Assembly (NCBI RefSeq): GCF_037176765.1 | Contig: NC_090034.1 | Coordinates: 24,249,375 to 24,313,374, forward strand | Length of the DNA: 64,000 nucleotides | DNA from: Anolis sagrei | Taxonomy: Eukaryota; Chordata; Lepidosauria; Squamata; Anolidae | Direction: 5' to 3' | Shown here: positions 21,140-32,715 of the stretch, one piece after another | How the letters are laid out: each line of letters starts with the position of its first letter | How positions within the stretch are numbered: the stretch's first letter is position 1 | The notes under the pieces: model-generated | Seen by the model: only the letters and a program-made list of their open reading frames with translations | Told to the model about the DNA's origin: nothing | Database searches by the model: none | Position numbers and translations under genes: made by a program

Positions 21140-22280
21140 TGAGGACTTGGAATCCTCCTCTGATCACAACTCTTTTCTACATTGAGGACCTTAGGCTTCC
21201 AGACTTGACTTATAGCAAGATGTTGTTGCAAAAGCCCTTTCTTGGGATCTTGTGCCTTATGTAACACTTTGTCAATCATACAATCTGGGTTACTCCGAGA
21301 AAGCTTCTCTCGCAGTTAAGGTTACATGCAATCTTGGTGTCAGACTGGTCACACTCTTCTTCGCCATGTTCTCTTCTTATGTGCAGGGATTTTCATTGCC
21401 GACGGGCCGGTTTCACCGAATCTTCTCCCCAAATCCTCGCTGAAGCTGCAGTAAATAAACACTCCGATCTGTAAGAAGATATAGCAGGTGTGTAGAATGG
21501 GAGGAAGCCTCTGCTCGCTTAATTGCCATTCTTTTCCTCTTCTTAAAAATAGACTGGAGCGTGCCCCGATGATTCCACTAAACATTTTGACAGCCAGACT
21601 GACATTCTTGGCCGGTGGGTGAGAAGCAAAGCTGTGAGACTCCAGAGCAGAAGCAAAACAATTCGTTCCATGCCAGCCCAGCCATCCTTTGCTTTAATAT
21701 TTAATGTTTAAAGCGTTACCTCTTTCCAACCCTCCTTGGAACACCTGTCTTCAATCCCCTGCCAATACCTTTGTTGCTCATCTATTATTCATTATTTACC
21801 TACACAAAGTGCTTAGGGGATACCATTAGTACTAAAAAGATGCTAACGACATGAAAGAAGAAGCTCCGCCATTGCAAAGCACTCCAATATGGAAGGACAA
21901 AACTTTTTTGGATCCTATTGCTAGCCTATAGGCTTGATTGGGAGGTTGCTGCCTTGCTGTAACTTGCAGCGATTCTCAGTATTTGCACACGTTTTTTTTA
22001 TTCTCCTGCTGCTTTAAACATGCCCCAGCATTCTATATGATGGATGTGCTTTAGGCTCTCAGGATTATATTGCTGCAGTGTATTGAAATTTTGAGATCCC
22101 CTAAGTAGAAACTGGTAGATATATGTGTCTATAATTTTAGTGATTTATATTTCCAATCGATTCACTAATCAAAGTTCCCTGGGCAGTTTATGATTGGTGA
22201 AAATATAAAATGAGCAAAATTGACCAGAGGTCAGCATTAAATCAGTAGCATTATTTTTAAAAAATGCAAATATGTAGAAA
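21140..22280. other. Unique intergenic stretch, no gene seen
   Basis: No repeat family or coding signature recognised. Confidence 0.4.
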
Positions 22281-22577
22281 TCTATATAAATAAAAATGTA
22301 ATGTTTATTTGTGGGATTAACCTAACTCAAAAACCACTGGGCAAATTGACACCAAATTTGGACACAATATATCTCTCAGGCCAACGAGTGACAATCACTC
22401 ATTAAAACTCTGAAAAACACAGCAAAAGAGACTTTAAAAGCCAAAAAAAAAAGACATTACAACGCATGCGCAAATCACATATACACAAATATATACACAG
22501 ACATATACACATATATACACACACAAAACACATATACACAGACTGGGCCACAGCAATGCATAGCAGGCGACGGCTAG
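22281..22577 (+). mobile_element. Non-autonomous Helitron (297 bp)
   Basis: TC start (TCTATATAAATA), CTAG end followed by T. It is a close copy of 5524-5810, including the phrase ttgacaccaaatttggacac. Confidence 0.8.
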
Positions 22578-22770
22578 TACTAAAATAATTCTTTAAAAGC
22601 CTGGGGAAACAATGACTTCTGGGGTCAAGAATACCAAAATTGAATGGGGTTCACAATCCTTCCTCTTGATTATTCGAGTTTTTCTCTTTCAACAGTGTTG
22701 ACTTGTGGGCATGAAGAAATCATATTGTTACTCCTATTGTTAAATAATAAATGGAAGTCAATTAAAAAAA

Positions 22771-24243
22771 TCTATATCCATAATAAAAGTGAAAACATGT
22801 ATGTGTGTGTGGCTGGGATGCCCATTTTCACAGACAAGCTCCCACTTCCACAAACAACTATGATCCTCGCCAATGAGAACCTACCAAAGGCCCTCCCTCC
22901 AATGACATCGTAGGTTATAGCGAGCGCCGTGAACATGTACAACCCCTGCCAGTGTCTTCACAAGACTGCCCACCACCCAAGTGAAGGCTTTCATATGAAG
23001 ATAATATCATCCTAGATTTTATGTGTTTCCTCCACCACAGACATCTCAGTGTTCCTTACTCTCTCCATTGGTGTGAAATTTGCATGATCCTGCCCACTGC
23101 CTCTCCCATAAACCTTTCCCACTCTTTTTGTGGGACACAGCAAACAGAGCAGAACTGATCAGCAACTGACCATACTGGAGGGGTTTGGGGGCCTGATTCA
23201 ACATGATGGAAGTTGTAGTTCACCCTGCATCAAGACAGAGCACTGTGACCCCTATCAACAATGGACCTGGATCACATTTGGCACACAGAACCCCCAGCAA
23301 AAATACTGGAGGGCTTTGGGAGGAATTGATGTTGATTTATAGCAGTTGTAGGTACTGGGATTTATAGTTCACCTGCAATCAAAGAGCACTCTGAACCCCA
23401 TCAACGATGGGCCTGGACCTAACTTGGCACACAAAACCGTCATGACCAACAAAAAATACTAGAGGGCTGTGGGGTGAATTCACCTTGCTTTGGGGAAATT
23501 GTAGTTCACTTACATCCAGAGAGCACTGTGATACCAAACAACAATGGATCTGGACCACATTTGGCACACATACCCAGTACACCCAAATTTGAATACTGTG
23601 GGGTGGGGGTTGGAAGAGATTGACCTTGATTTTTTGGGAGATGCAGTTCACCTACAACCAGAGAAACTGTGAATCCCACTGACAATGGACCTGGATCAAA
23701 CTTGGTACACAGAACCACTATGTCCAACTGAACATAGTGGGGGGAAACTGACCTTCATTTCTGGGAGTTGTAGTTCACCTACATCCAGAGACACTGTGAC
23801 CACCACTGATGATGGATCTGGACCAAACTTGGCATAAAGAACCACTAAGACCAACTGAACATACCAAAGGGGTTTGGAGGAAACCGACCTCCATTTCTGG
23901 GAGTTGTAGTTCACCTACATCCAGAGACACTGTGACCAGCACCAATGATGGATCTGGACCAAACTTGGCACACAGAACCCCCAGACCAACTGAACCTACT
24001 GGAGGACTTTGAGGGGACTGACCCACCATGGTGGGAGCTGTAGTTCATCTTGCACCCAGAGACCACACAAACCCCACCAACGGTGCATCTAGAGAGCAAA
24101 CTTGCCCAACTTGACAAGCTTTAACCACTGATGGAGTTCCAGGGGCTTAACCCGGCACGATGTGAGTTGTAGTTCACTCACAACCTTATGCATTTCGTAA
24201 AATAAAAAATGACTTTTTCAAATAACCCAGGTACCTAAGCTAG
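22771..24243 (+). mobile_element. Large non-autonomous Helitron (1.47 kb) with internal repeats
   Basis: Starts TCTATATCCATAATAAAAG and ends aataacccaggtacctaagCTAG followed by T; a weak hairpin (acc-ggt) precedes the end. The interior from about 23140 to 24180 consists of about eight degenerate ~130-bp units, each containing an anchor of the type gttgtagttcacctacatcc and gatctggaccaaacttggca. No Rep or helicase coding remains. A second copy in reverse lies at 60290-62570. Confidence 0.75.
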
Positions 24244-24596
24244 TTGTTGAATTAATAGAAGTCTGATGTATTGCACATCATCACTCAAAGATCTACCTGT
24301 CGCCTTTCACCCAACTGATTTATGGACTTGCAGTGGAAGAAATCTATTCTGGGTACAACAGTTCTCTAAGACACTATGGCCATTCAGATTGCTGTGGCAC
24401 AATTTCTGTAATTTTTATATTGGACGTACACCAAATGACAAGCAATTATTTTTGGAACTTTCTCACCTAGAATTTCAGATGTATAATGTGTTGGAATACA
24501 ATCCCACACTACCCAAGTTTCAAGTCCTCAATGAGGAACAGTTTAGTTAGCTTAGAATAGACTAGAGTTTCCCTTCCCGCATGTCTCCTATATGAC

Positions 24597-24938
24597 TGTT
24601 GGGAATGTATCTATTTCTTCTCTCTGTTTCTGCTCTCATTCTAATTGATTGTGTAGAATGGATGCTTTTCTACTGCAAGCCTTTACTTTGACTTCTGTTT
24701 CTTACATCTGAGTATGCTATGTGCTTTGAGAGATCTCTCTCTGTGATTGTGTGCCAAGAGAGATGTAGTGGACGATATTTTCCCCTCTCTTTAAAACCTT
24801 AGAAGAGATGGGTTTTAGAGTAGCTCAGACCCAGTTCTTAACTATTAAGAAATGCAGTTCTTGTTTATTATTGTAAATAAACCTTTTGTGATTTTTAAAG
24901 ATTGGACTCTGCATCTTTGCCTGCCTGAGCTCTACATT
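24597..24938 (+). mobile_element. Possible solo LTR (fossil)
   Basis: About 342 bp bounded by TG...CA, with an AATAAA signal about 55 bp before the right end, as in an LTR. I see no clear target duplication and no internal coding region, so family and age are open. The 300 bp to its left (24244-24596) holds a short ORF with no domain I recognise. Confidence 0.3.
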
Positions 24939-25129
24939 ATTTATAGCCACAACCAATGGCACTTCACGCTTTGCTCGCTAATGAGCAGAATGCTCAACTT
25001 TAAGTAACCTGTTTGATTTTTGGATGCTCTGCTATAATTTTGGGTAGTTTTCCCTGACATAATGAACATCCGTCAAGCATCAAAGCAGTTAAGCATCCTC
25101 CAAGGATGTGTTCTTTTTAGGCGCTTTGG

Positions 25130-25340
25130 GCTGCATTTACCTGCCATATCATTCAGATTATCAAAGCAGATAATCCATATTATGTGCTTTGAACTGGATT
25201 GTATGTGTCTACACTGCCATATAATCAGGTTCAAAACAGATAATCTGGATTTTATATGGCAGTCCAGGGCCCCTTCAACACTGTCTCTACATTCCAGGAT
25301 CTGATCCCAGTTTATCTGATTATCCCAGATTATCTGGCAG
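25130..25340. mobile_element. Palindromic MITE, left part (continues at 27347-27440)
   Basis: Units of tttgaactggattgtatgtg and cagataatctggattttata. The MITE is interrupted by the LINE at 25341-27346, with target duplication atctggcag at 25332-25340 and 27347-27355, and resumes to about 27440. Confidence 0.8.
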
Positions 25341-27346
25341 TTGAGCAATGACCTCTCACAAACTAATACCCATGCCAACATAAAGGCAGATCAGATAGCA
25401 CACCAGCTCTTGAAGAATGGGAAATCCAACCTTGCCACCAAAGTAGGAAAGAAACCAATAGCCAGATAACCAGAGATTGAGAACAACAACCTTCATGAAT
25501 CCTTTACAACTACTGAATTGGACATGGCTCTCAATAAATGTAAAAATGGCAAAGCAACTGGCCTGGATGATCTACGGATGGAACAAATCAAGAACTTTGG
25601 CCCAAAAGCAAGGTGCTGGCTGCTGGAGCTGATGAACAACTGCACTGCATCCTGTCAGATCCCCAAAATCTGGAGGAAAGCAAGAGTCATCGCCATCTTG
25701 AAGCCAGGCAAAGACCTTAATGATCCAAAAAGCTATAGACCAATCTCCCTGTTGTGCAAAGTCGACAAAGTTCTGGAGCGACTTATTTTGCATAGAATTA
25801 TGGAAAAAATAGACCCATGTCTGATTCCACAGCAAGCAGGAAAGGCAAAAGCTGCACATCGCAAGTGCTGAACCTGACTCAGTATATAGAAGATGGCTTT
25901 GAAAGGCAACAGATCACAGGAGCTGTTTCCATAGACCTGTCAGCGGCTTATGATACTGTAAGCCACCGCCTCCTCCTGAGAAAAATGTATAATATCACAA
26001 AGGATTACCACCTCACCCGCCTCATAGGAAACCTGCTACAAAACAGGAGCTTCTTTGTTGAGTTCCAGGGCCAGAGAAGTAGATGGCGGAAACAGAAGAA
26101 CGGCCTGCCTCAGGGGAGCGTGCTTGCTCCATCCATATTCAACATTTACACAAATGACCAGCCACTGCCAGAAGGGACAGAGAGTTTCATCTATGCTGAT
26201 GATCGTGCCATTACTGCTCAAGCAGGGAGCTTTGAGATGGTTGAACAGAAGCTCTCCGAAGCTCTAGGTGCTCTTACTCTTACTGCCAGGGGAAACTCTA
26301 GGTGCTCTTACTGCCAGGGGAAACCAGCTGATCCCTAATCCATCTAAAACACAGACATGTGCCTTTCACCTTAACAACAAACAAGCATCCCGAGCTCTGA
26401 GGATCACCTGGGAAGGAATCCCACTGGAGCATTGCAGCACACCCAAATACCTGGAAGACACGCTCTGATCTACAAGAAGCACTGCCTGAATATCAATCAA
26501 AAAGTGGGTGCTAGAAACAATATCATACAAAAGCTGACTGGCGCAACCTGAGGATCACAACCAGACACAGTGAGGACATCTGCCCTTGCACTATGCTACT
26601 CTGCTGCTGAGCATGCATGCCCAGTGTGAAACACATCTCACCATGCTAAAACAGTGGATGTGGCTCTTAATGAGACATGCCTCATTATCACAGGGTTTCT
26701 GCGCCCTACACCACTAGAGAAATTACACTGTTTAGCCGGTATTGCACCACCTGACATCTGCCGGGAAGTAGCAGCCAATAGTGAAAGGACCAAGGCAGTG
26801 ACATCTCCAGCTCATCCCTTGTTTGGGTATCAGCCAGCACATCAATGACTCAAATCAAGAAATAGTTTTCTAAGATCTACAGAGACACTCGCTGGAACAC
26901 CTCAGCAAGCGAGAGTCCAAAAGTGGCAGGCTCAAACCCAGAATCTCAACCAATGGCTGATACCAAATGAGAGACTCCCCCCTGGGCACACAGAAGACTG
27001 GGCGACTTGGAAGGCACTGAACAGATTGCGTTCTGGCACCACGAGATGCAGAGCCAATCTTAAGAAATGGGGCTACAAAGTGGAGTCCACGACATGCGAG
27101 TGTGGAGAAGAGCAAACCACTGACCACCTGCTGCAATGCAACCTTAGCCCTGCTACATGCACAATGGAGAACCTCCTTGCGGCAACACCAGAGGCACTCC
27201 AAATGGCCAGATACTGGTCAAAGGACATTTAATCAATTACCAAGCTTGCAAATTTTGTGTTTTGTCTGTTTGTTTGTTTTGTTCTGTTAGAAATGTAATA
27301 CAATTGTCTGGTTGCCCCTGACACAATAAATAAAATAAATAAATAA
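25341..27346 (+). pseudogene. Jockey/I-group LINE (Vingi-like), 2.0-kb 5'-truncated copy
   Basis: Conceptual translation gives reverse-transcriptase landmarks in order: KNGKATGLD near 25545, AIKPG-like AILKPGKDLNDPKSYRPISL at 25700, ITGAVSIDLSAAYDTVSHRL at 25915, NGLPQGSVLAPSIFNIYTND at 26100 and ESFIYADDRAI at 26190. It ends with the NLKKWGYKVESTTCECGEEQ zinc-knuckle-like segment at 27055. Frames are broken in a few places, including a short local duplication near 26265-26320. The tail is (AAAT)n. A 9-bp target duplication (atctggcag) shows it inserted in the palindromic MITE. Copies: 14541-15113, 29965-31372 and 32716-34722. Confidence 0.85.
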
Positions 27347-27489
27347 ATCTGGCAGCGGAGACTCATAAAATCCAGTTTAAAGCAGATAATCTGGAATCAG
27401 AATCTGGGAGATAGGGCAGTGTATAAGGGGCCTAGGGCTTCATTTCCCATCAGATGCAGACAGAGGCTGCCATTCAAAATATCCAAAAT

Positions 27490-28211
27490 TGTTCTGTCGC
27501 CGCTGGAGCCGAAATTAAATGCTTCTAAAAGAGGATGCAAGGCTAGCGTCCAGCGGGAAGCCCGGGGCCCGAGAAGGAGCCTTTAGAGGAACTTTCCCTA
27601 TTAAGCAGGCTTTAGGAGACTTGGAGCTTAAATACAACAGTCTTTATTAATGAACAAGCAGGAATTGTAAAATTTCTAAATAGTCTATTGGCTTTTGCAG
27701 TCTTGTTTGCAGGAAACAGGCACTATCTTCAAGAAAACTTTTAACAGAAAAATTCCCCTTTAAAGCTCCTCCCAAGCTGCTGTGAACTTAAACCTAACTG
27801 GTTTGGGTCTGCTATTGGCTGAACTGCGTCTCAGAACCAAACAGACATACCACCAGGCTTGAAATCACTCAGCTGAAGATGAAGAGCTGTTATTCCCTCC
27901 GGAGGTCCTCAGGGCTGTGAAGCTATTCCCTGGAACCCTTTGGGAATCCGTAGAGGCCTTTAATCTGTTCTTCCCCAGGAACTCTTAAAAGACGAAGCTT
28001 TTGGACAGGAGGAATGTCTGTGTGCATCCTCTGCCTTGGCTTCTCTTGCTGTAACTAACTAAAAAATGGCCCTTTCCCTCCAAAAAGCAAAAAAGGGGGC
28101 AGGACCAGGAATCCTAACTATAATTGGCAGGTGGCTTACCCTATGATTGCAGCCAAAAGAAGCCACCTATCTGCAGGGTCCCTGAAACTTAGGACTGCAA
28201 TAAACATTACA
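27490..28211 (-). mobile_element. Possible solo LTR (fossil), 0.72 kb
   Basis: On the minus strand the block starts TGTAATGTTT and ends GGCGACAGAACA, with an AATAAA signal in the last quarter, as in gypsy/ERV-type LTRs. No clear target duplication or internal region was seen. Family and age not determined. Confidence 0.4.
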
Positions 28212-28970
28212 TGCAAAAGCAAACAGAAATGGAGCTCCTGGTACAGCTGTACCAGCACAAAAATATTAGACCATTGAAGGCTGGCCGAGCAGCTTCACTG
28301 TCAATGGGATTGAAGGAAGACACGCAAGTGGTTAATAGCTTGGCATTTAGACTGAAAACAGAGGAAATTACCATTGCTATTCCAAATGGATTGCAGATGT
28401 TGCAGAAGTAAAAAAGAGAGTGAGGGATATCAATTCGATAATCATAATGAGCCAGATGGAATGTTGTGTGGAATGTAATGGACTCTTTGCAGGAGATTCA
28501 TTCCTTAAGAGTGCCCTGGGTGCCAAGTACAATCCCCATTTCCAATTACTATATTTCAGTGCATTTCGTAGAATTGCTCTTCTGACTTCGGGGCAATTCC
28601 CCCTTGTGACTGCATCGTGGTGAACTCTGCAAAACATCTTTCCCTCGCAGGCCATTGCTATTCCCCTGAGGAACGGAAGCCTGTGTTAATCATAATGATT
28701 AAATGTATGTCTGAGCAGCAGGATCATCATTGCCGTGACAAACAAACGTCAAACGAAGAGGGCATTTTTGCATTAATCTCACTGGCACCGTATGCATCCT
28801 AAAGCAAAGCAAAGCGCACGACATCTCTCACAAGTTTAAAAGCACAGGTTGTAACTTTTGCCCAGTTAATCAGAGGAGAGTCATAGCTCTGCTCAGTGGC
28901 ATGGCCAGATCTTGCGGAAGTTACTTTTTTGGCTATAATTGTTTTTACACAGTGGTCAGGACTCTTTAGT
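28212..28970. other. Unique stretch, no gene seen
   Basis: High-complexity sequence without recognised repeats. Short open frames on both strands carry no domain and no flanking splice sites in phase. Confidence 0.4.
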
Positions 28971-28984
28971 TGGTCCCTGGGTGC

Positions 28985-29168
28985 TATGAACAACAAGTCC
29001 CACCCCAGAATTCTTCCTCCCACCCTGGCCATTCCACAGATATATAAACCTAATTTTCCTAGTTCCAACATACCTCTGAGGATGCTTGCCATAGATGCAA
29101 GTGAAATGTCAGGAGAGAATGCTTCTAGAGCATGGCCATACAGCCCAAAAAACCTACAACAACCCAAC
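28985..29168 (+). mobile_element. Penelope-like element, 3' end
   Basis: Contains ccaccctggccattccacag, ttgccatagatgcaagtgaa and catggccatacagcccaaaa: the family 3' region. It abuts the Harbinger-like element at its right. Confidence 0.8.
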
Positions 29169-29174
29169 TCCCAT

Positions 29175-29533
29175 CACATTCCTGTTTAATTGTGTGCTCC
29201 TTACTTTGAAAGTATTTGTTATCCTCCAGAAACTTTGTTTTTGTGGCTGCTACACACTATACTGAATTGGCTGAGACTCAATGAGATATTCATTGAAAAA
29301 AGTTTATTAAACTGCAAAAACTTTGGGACATCATTCTATAGCACATTTTGCTCTTGTTTTTTAATGAATATCTCATTGTGCCTCAAACAATTCAACCTAG
29401 TTTGCACACAAAAAAAAACAACAAAGTTTCTGGAGTATAACAACTATTTTCAAAGTAAATGCTGCACAATGAAACAGGAAATAACACTTTCAAATCAGGA
29501 ACAGAACATTTTTTCAAATTCTGTTACATAGCG
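29175..29533. mobile_element. Harbinger-like MITE, left end missing
   Basis: The right terminus tctgttacatagcg matches the inverted terminus of the intact relative at 35350-35946. The interior is an imperfect palindrome of about 90-bp arms around ctccagaaactttg and its complement. Confidence 0.65.
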
Positions 29534-29837
29534 TAGAGGTCAGAGGAGAGAAAATGAGGACATCAACCCTAGATAAAACAGCATGTTCCACAAGTGACCT
29601 GCTTTCCCTTCAATAATGTTAGAAGGCACATTATTTCATTACACTGTGTACCACTGGCTTAAACATTAACATAGATTGACATGGCTTGGAAAAGTCACTG
29701 GAAATTGGAGTATAGTTTTTTCTCTCTCCAAAAACGTACTTTAGCTGGAGCATCAGTAGAATGTGGGCCACAAGATTAGGAGTGGATCATTTTTCTTGGA
29801 GACAAGCCTGGTCACACAAATCTAGTCCCAATAAATT

Positions 29838-29960
29838 AAAATACAGGTAGTCCTCACATTACGAACAAGATACGTTCTGTAGGTTTGTTCTTAAGTTGAA
29901 TTTGTATGTAAGTTGGAACAGGTGCATTTAAAAAGTATACTTCCAGCCATATATGGATAT
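29838..29960 (+). mobile_element. Mariner/Tigger-type MITE fragment
   Basis: acaggtagtcctcacattac, cgttctgtaggtttgttctt and agttggaacaggtgcattt. Reverse copies lie at 62568-62665 and 63690-63797. Family assignment rests on the terminal caggtagtcctc motif. Confidence 0.5.
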
Positions 29961-29964
29961 ATAT

Positions 29965-31372
29965 GACTTTTCTTGCACAGAATGGTGGAAAAATAGACCC
30001 ATTTATGATTCCACAGCAAGCTGGATTCAGAAAAGGGAAAAACTGCATATCACAAGTGCTGAACCTGACTCGGCACATAGAAGATGGGTTTGAAAGACAG
30101 CAGGTTACAGGCGTTGTCTTGATAAACCTGTCAGTAGCTTATGATACTGTAAATCGTCGCCTCCTCCTAAAAAAAAGTATATCACAAAGGATTACCACCC
30201 CACACACTTCAGAGGGAACCTGCTACAAAACAGGAGCTTTTTTGTTGAGTTCAGTGTGACTGCTAAATTGTAAGATCTTTTGGTATTAATGCAATATGAG
30301 CAATGTAGAGCCCCCCCTAATTGGATGGTGAAGAGAAAAAAACGGGGAACCTTGCTCCATCCATGTTGAACATTTACACAAATGATCATTCACTGCCAGA
30401 AGGGGCAGAGTTTCATCTATGCTGATGATTGTGCCATCACCAATCAAGCAGGGAGCTTTGAAATGGTTGAACATAAGCTTTCTGAAGCTTTAGGTGCTCT
30501 TACTTCCTACTACAGGGAAAACTAGCTGATTCCTAATCCATCTAAAATGCAGATGTGTGCTTTTCACTTTAAGAACAGACAAACATCGCAAGCTCCAAAT
30601 TACCTGGGAAGAAATCCCACTGGAACACTGCAGCACACCAATACCTGGGAGTCACCCTGGACCATGCTCTGACTTACAAGAAGCAAAAAGTGGGTGCTAG
30701 AAATAGTATCATACAAAAGCTGACTGGCACAACCTGGGGATCACAACCCGACACAGTGAAGACATCTGCCCTTGTGCTTTGCTACTCTGCTTCTGAATCC
30801 ACATGTCCAGTGTGGAATACATCTCATCGTGTTAAAACAGTGGATGTGGCTCTTAATGAGACATGCCACATTATCATAAGATGTCTACGCACTACAACAC
30901 AGGAGAAATTACACTGTTTAGCTGGTATTGTGCCATCGGACATCTGTCGTGAAGTAGCAGCCAATAATGAAAGGACCAAGGCATTGACATCTCCAGCCTA
31001 TCCTCTGTTCACGAATCAGCCAGAAAGCCAAGGTCTTAAAACAAGAAATAGCTTCATAAGATCTACAGAAATACTAGCAGGTACACCTCAGCAAGCAAGA
31101 CTCCAAAAGTGGCAGATCAAAACCTGGAACTTCAATCAGTGGCTAATACCAGATGAGAAACTCCCTCCTGGGCACACAGAAGATGGACCAGCTTCTAGCC
31201 AAAGGAAATTTAGCAGAATGCCAAGCTTCTAACTGTGTTTATGGTTTTTGTATGCATTATAACTGCATTCTCAATTTGCTTCTGACAATCTTATATATCT
31301 ACTGCTGTAAACCGCTCCAAGCCAAATTGGGAGTAGTGGTATACAAGTCAAATAAATAAAATAAAATAAAAA
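29965..31372 (+). pseudogene. Jockey/I-group LINE (Vingi-like), decayed copy
   Basis: Same element as 25341-27346: MIPQQAGFRKGKNCISQVLN at 29990, YADDCAI-equivalent near 30420, DVALNETCHIIIRCLRTTT near 30840, and a tail of AAAT/AAAAT repeats at 31345-31372. It carries frame breaks and about 90 bp of foreign sequence near 30250-30340. Confidence 0.8.
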
Positions 31373-31554
31373 TAAATATATCTATACACACACACACACA
31401 TGTACAATGTGTACCTACATTCTGATGTCCACCCTGAATTTCTGCACATTTTTCTCTGAACATGTGACAAACTGTGCTCTGGAGATTTCCTGGGCTTTAA
31501 TTTCTGAATAACCAGTTATTGGTCTTTGTTATATGATGTTTAAGACTTTCATGT

Positions 31555-31670
31555 TGTTGTTCATTTGTTCAGTCGTCTCCGACTCTTCGTGACCTCATGG
31601 ACCAGCCCACGCCAGAGCTCCCTGTCGGCCGTCACCACCCCCAGCTCCTTCAAGGTCAGTCCTTGAAGGA
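31555..31670 (-). mobile_element. RTE-BovB 3'-end fragment
   Basis: agtcgtctccgactcttcgt, accagcccacgccagagctc and ccccagctccttcaaggtca form the reverse of the BovB terminal region seen in sense at 37140-37262. Confidence 0.8.
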
Positions 31671-31679
31671 CTTTCATAG

Positions 31680-32715
31680 AAGGCATTTAATAATTGTTCA
31701 TCTCGAATTTATCTCAGTCTTATATGTGTTTAATTTCTGAGCCATAAAGATGTTGGTAAAAGGCTTGGAATTCACAATTTGCACTAGTTATGTTTCTTGT
31801 TCATATCAGATATGGCCAGTAATTTAGAACTTTCATGTATTTGCTTAAAATACGTGAGGTACTCGTTATTTCAGCACCAAGTGCTTGGAACTCAGATCAA
31901 ACCTGTTTCAATTTTACATATTTTTGCTGCTCCCTGTACTTTTCCCCCCACTCCAAATCTGTTATTTCAAGTATTAATAAAATTTTCAAGTTATCTTTCC
32001 CCGCTTTTCCTTCTAAGCCCTTATTGAACAAGCAAGCGCCATATTATTCCTTTTAATGTCTCCCTTAATAACACTTATAAAGTGGCAAGTGATCCATTCT
32101 TGATATAATATTTTAACAATTTTCTCTTTAATAGGCTTTTGAAATAAAAGCATTGTATGGACTCTCCAAATTATATCTTAACCTTTCCCTTACTCAAGCC
32201 AATATTATAGGATAATTATTATTTGAACATGTACCAAGGTCCTCACGCTGGTGCTGCTGTCCTTCTAGCTGTACTTTTATGAAAAAAGTATATGAACCAT
32301 AAGGTATAAATCTTACACTGTATAATCCCATTCATTTGGTACTTCCATGACTCTACCAACCCAGCATTGTGTAGGCATTTTCTTAAGACATGAGATTGGT
32401 TTAATGGTTTTATCTTCCAAGAAGTACTATCTGTTTTTCATCCAATATGACGTTTGTGTCTCCTCTTGTAATGGCAATGCTGTTCTAATCTGGGAAAGTC
32501 TTATAACATGCATTTATTTTTTCCTCCACAAATTCTATTTCATCTATGTTGGATGCATAATGACTAGCCAGTATTAATTTTGTTCTTGCCACCATGCCTT
32601 TCACCAAAAGCTATTAACTTTAAAAAGTGAAACACTTCCTTCACATTGTATTTCTAGAGGTAAACATGGAATTGGTTGTTATCCGGCTTCTTCCTTAATA
32701 GTTAATTATTATTCA
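31680..32715. other. AT-rich unique stretch, no gene seen
   Basis: No repeat or coding signature recognised. Confidence 0.4.

Noticed and set aside
23130-24117. Several short overlapping frames with internal similarity (a repeat protein)
   Set aside because: Similarity comes from the ~130-bp non-coding units of the Helitron. The frames are short and shift between units.
24266-24550. 94-codon plus-strand frame beside the possible LTR
   Set aside because: I recognise no domain and no matching splice or terminal structure, so it is not called as a gene or element part.
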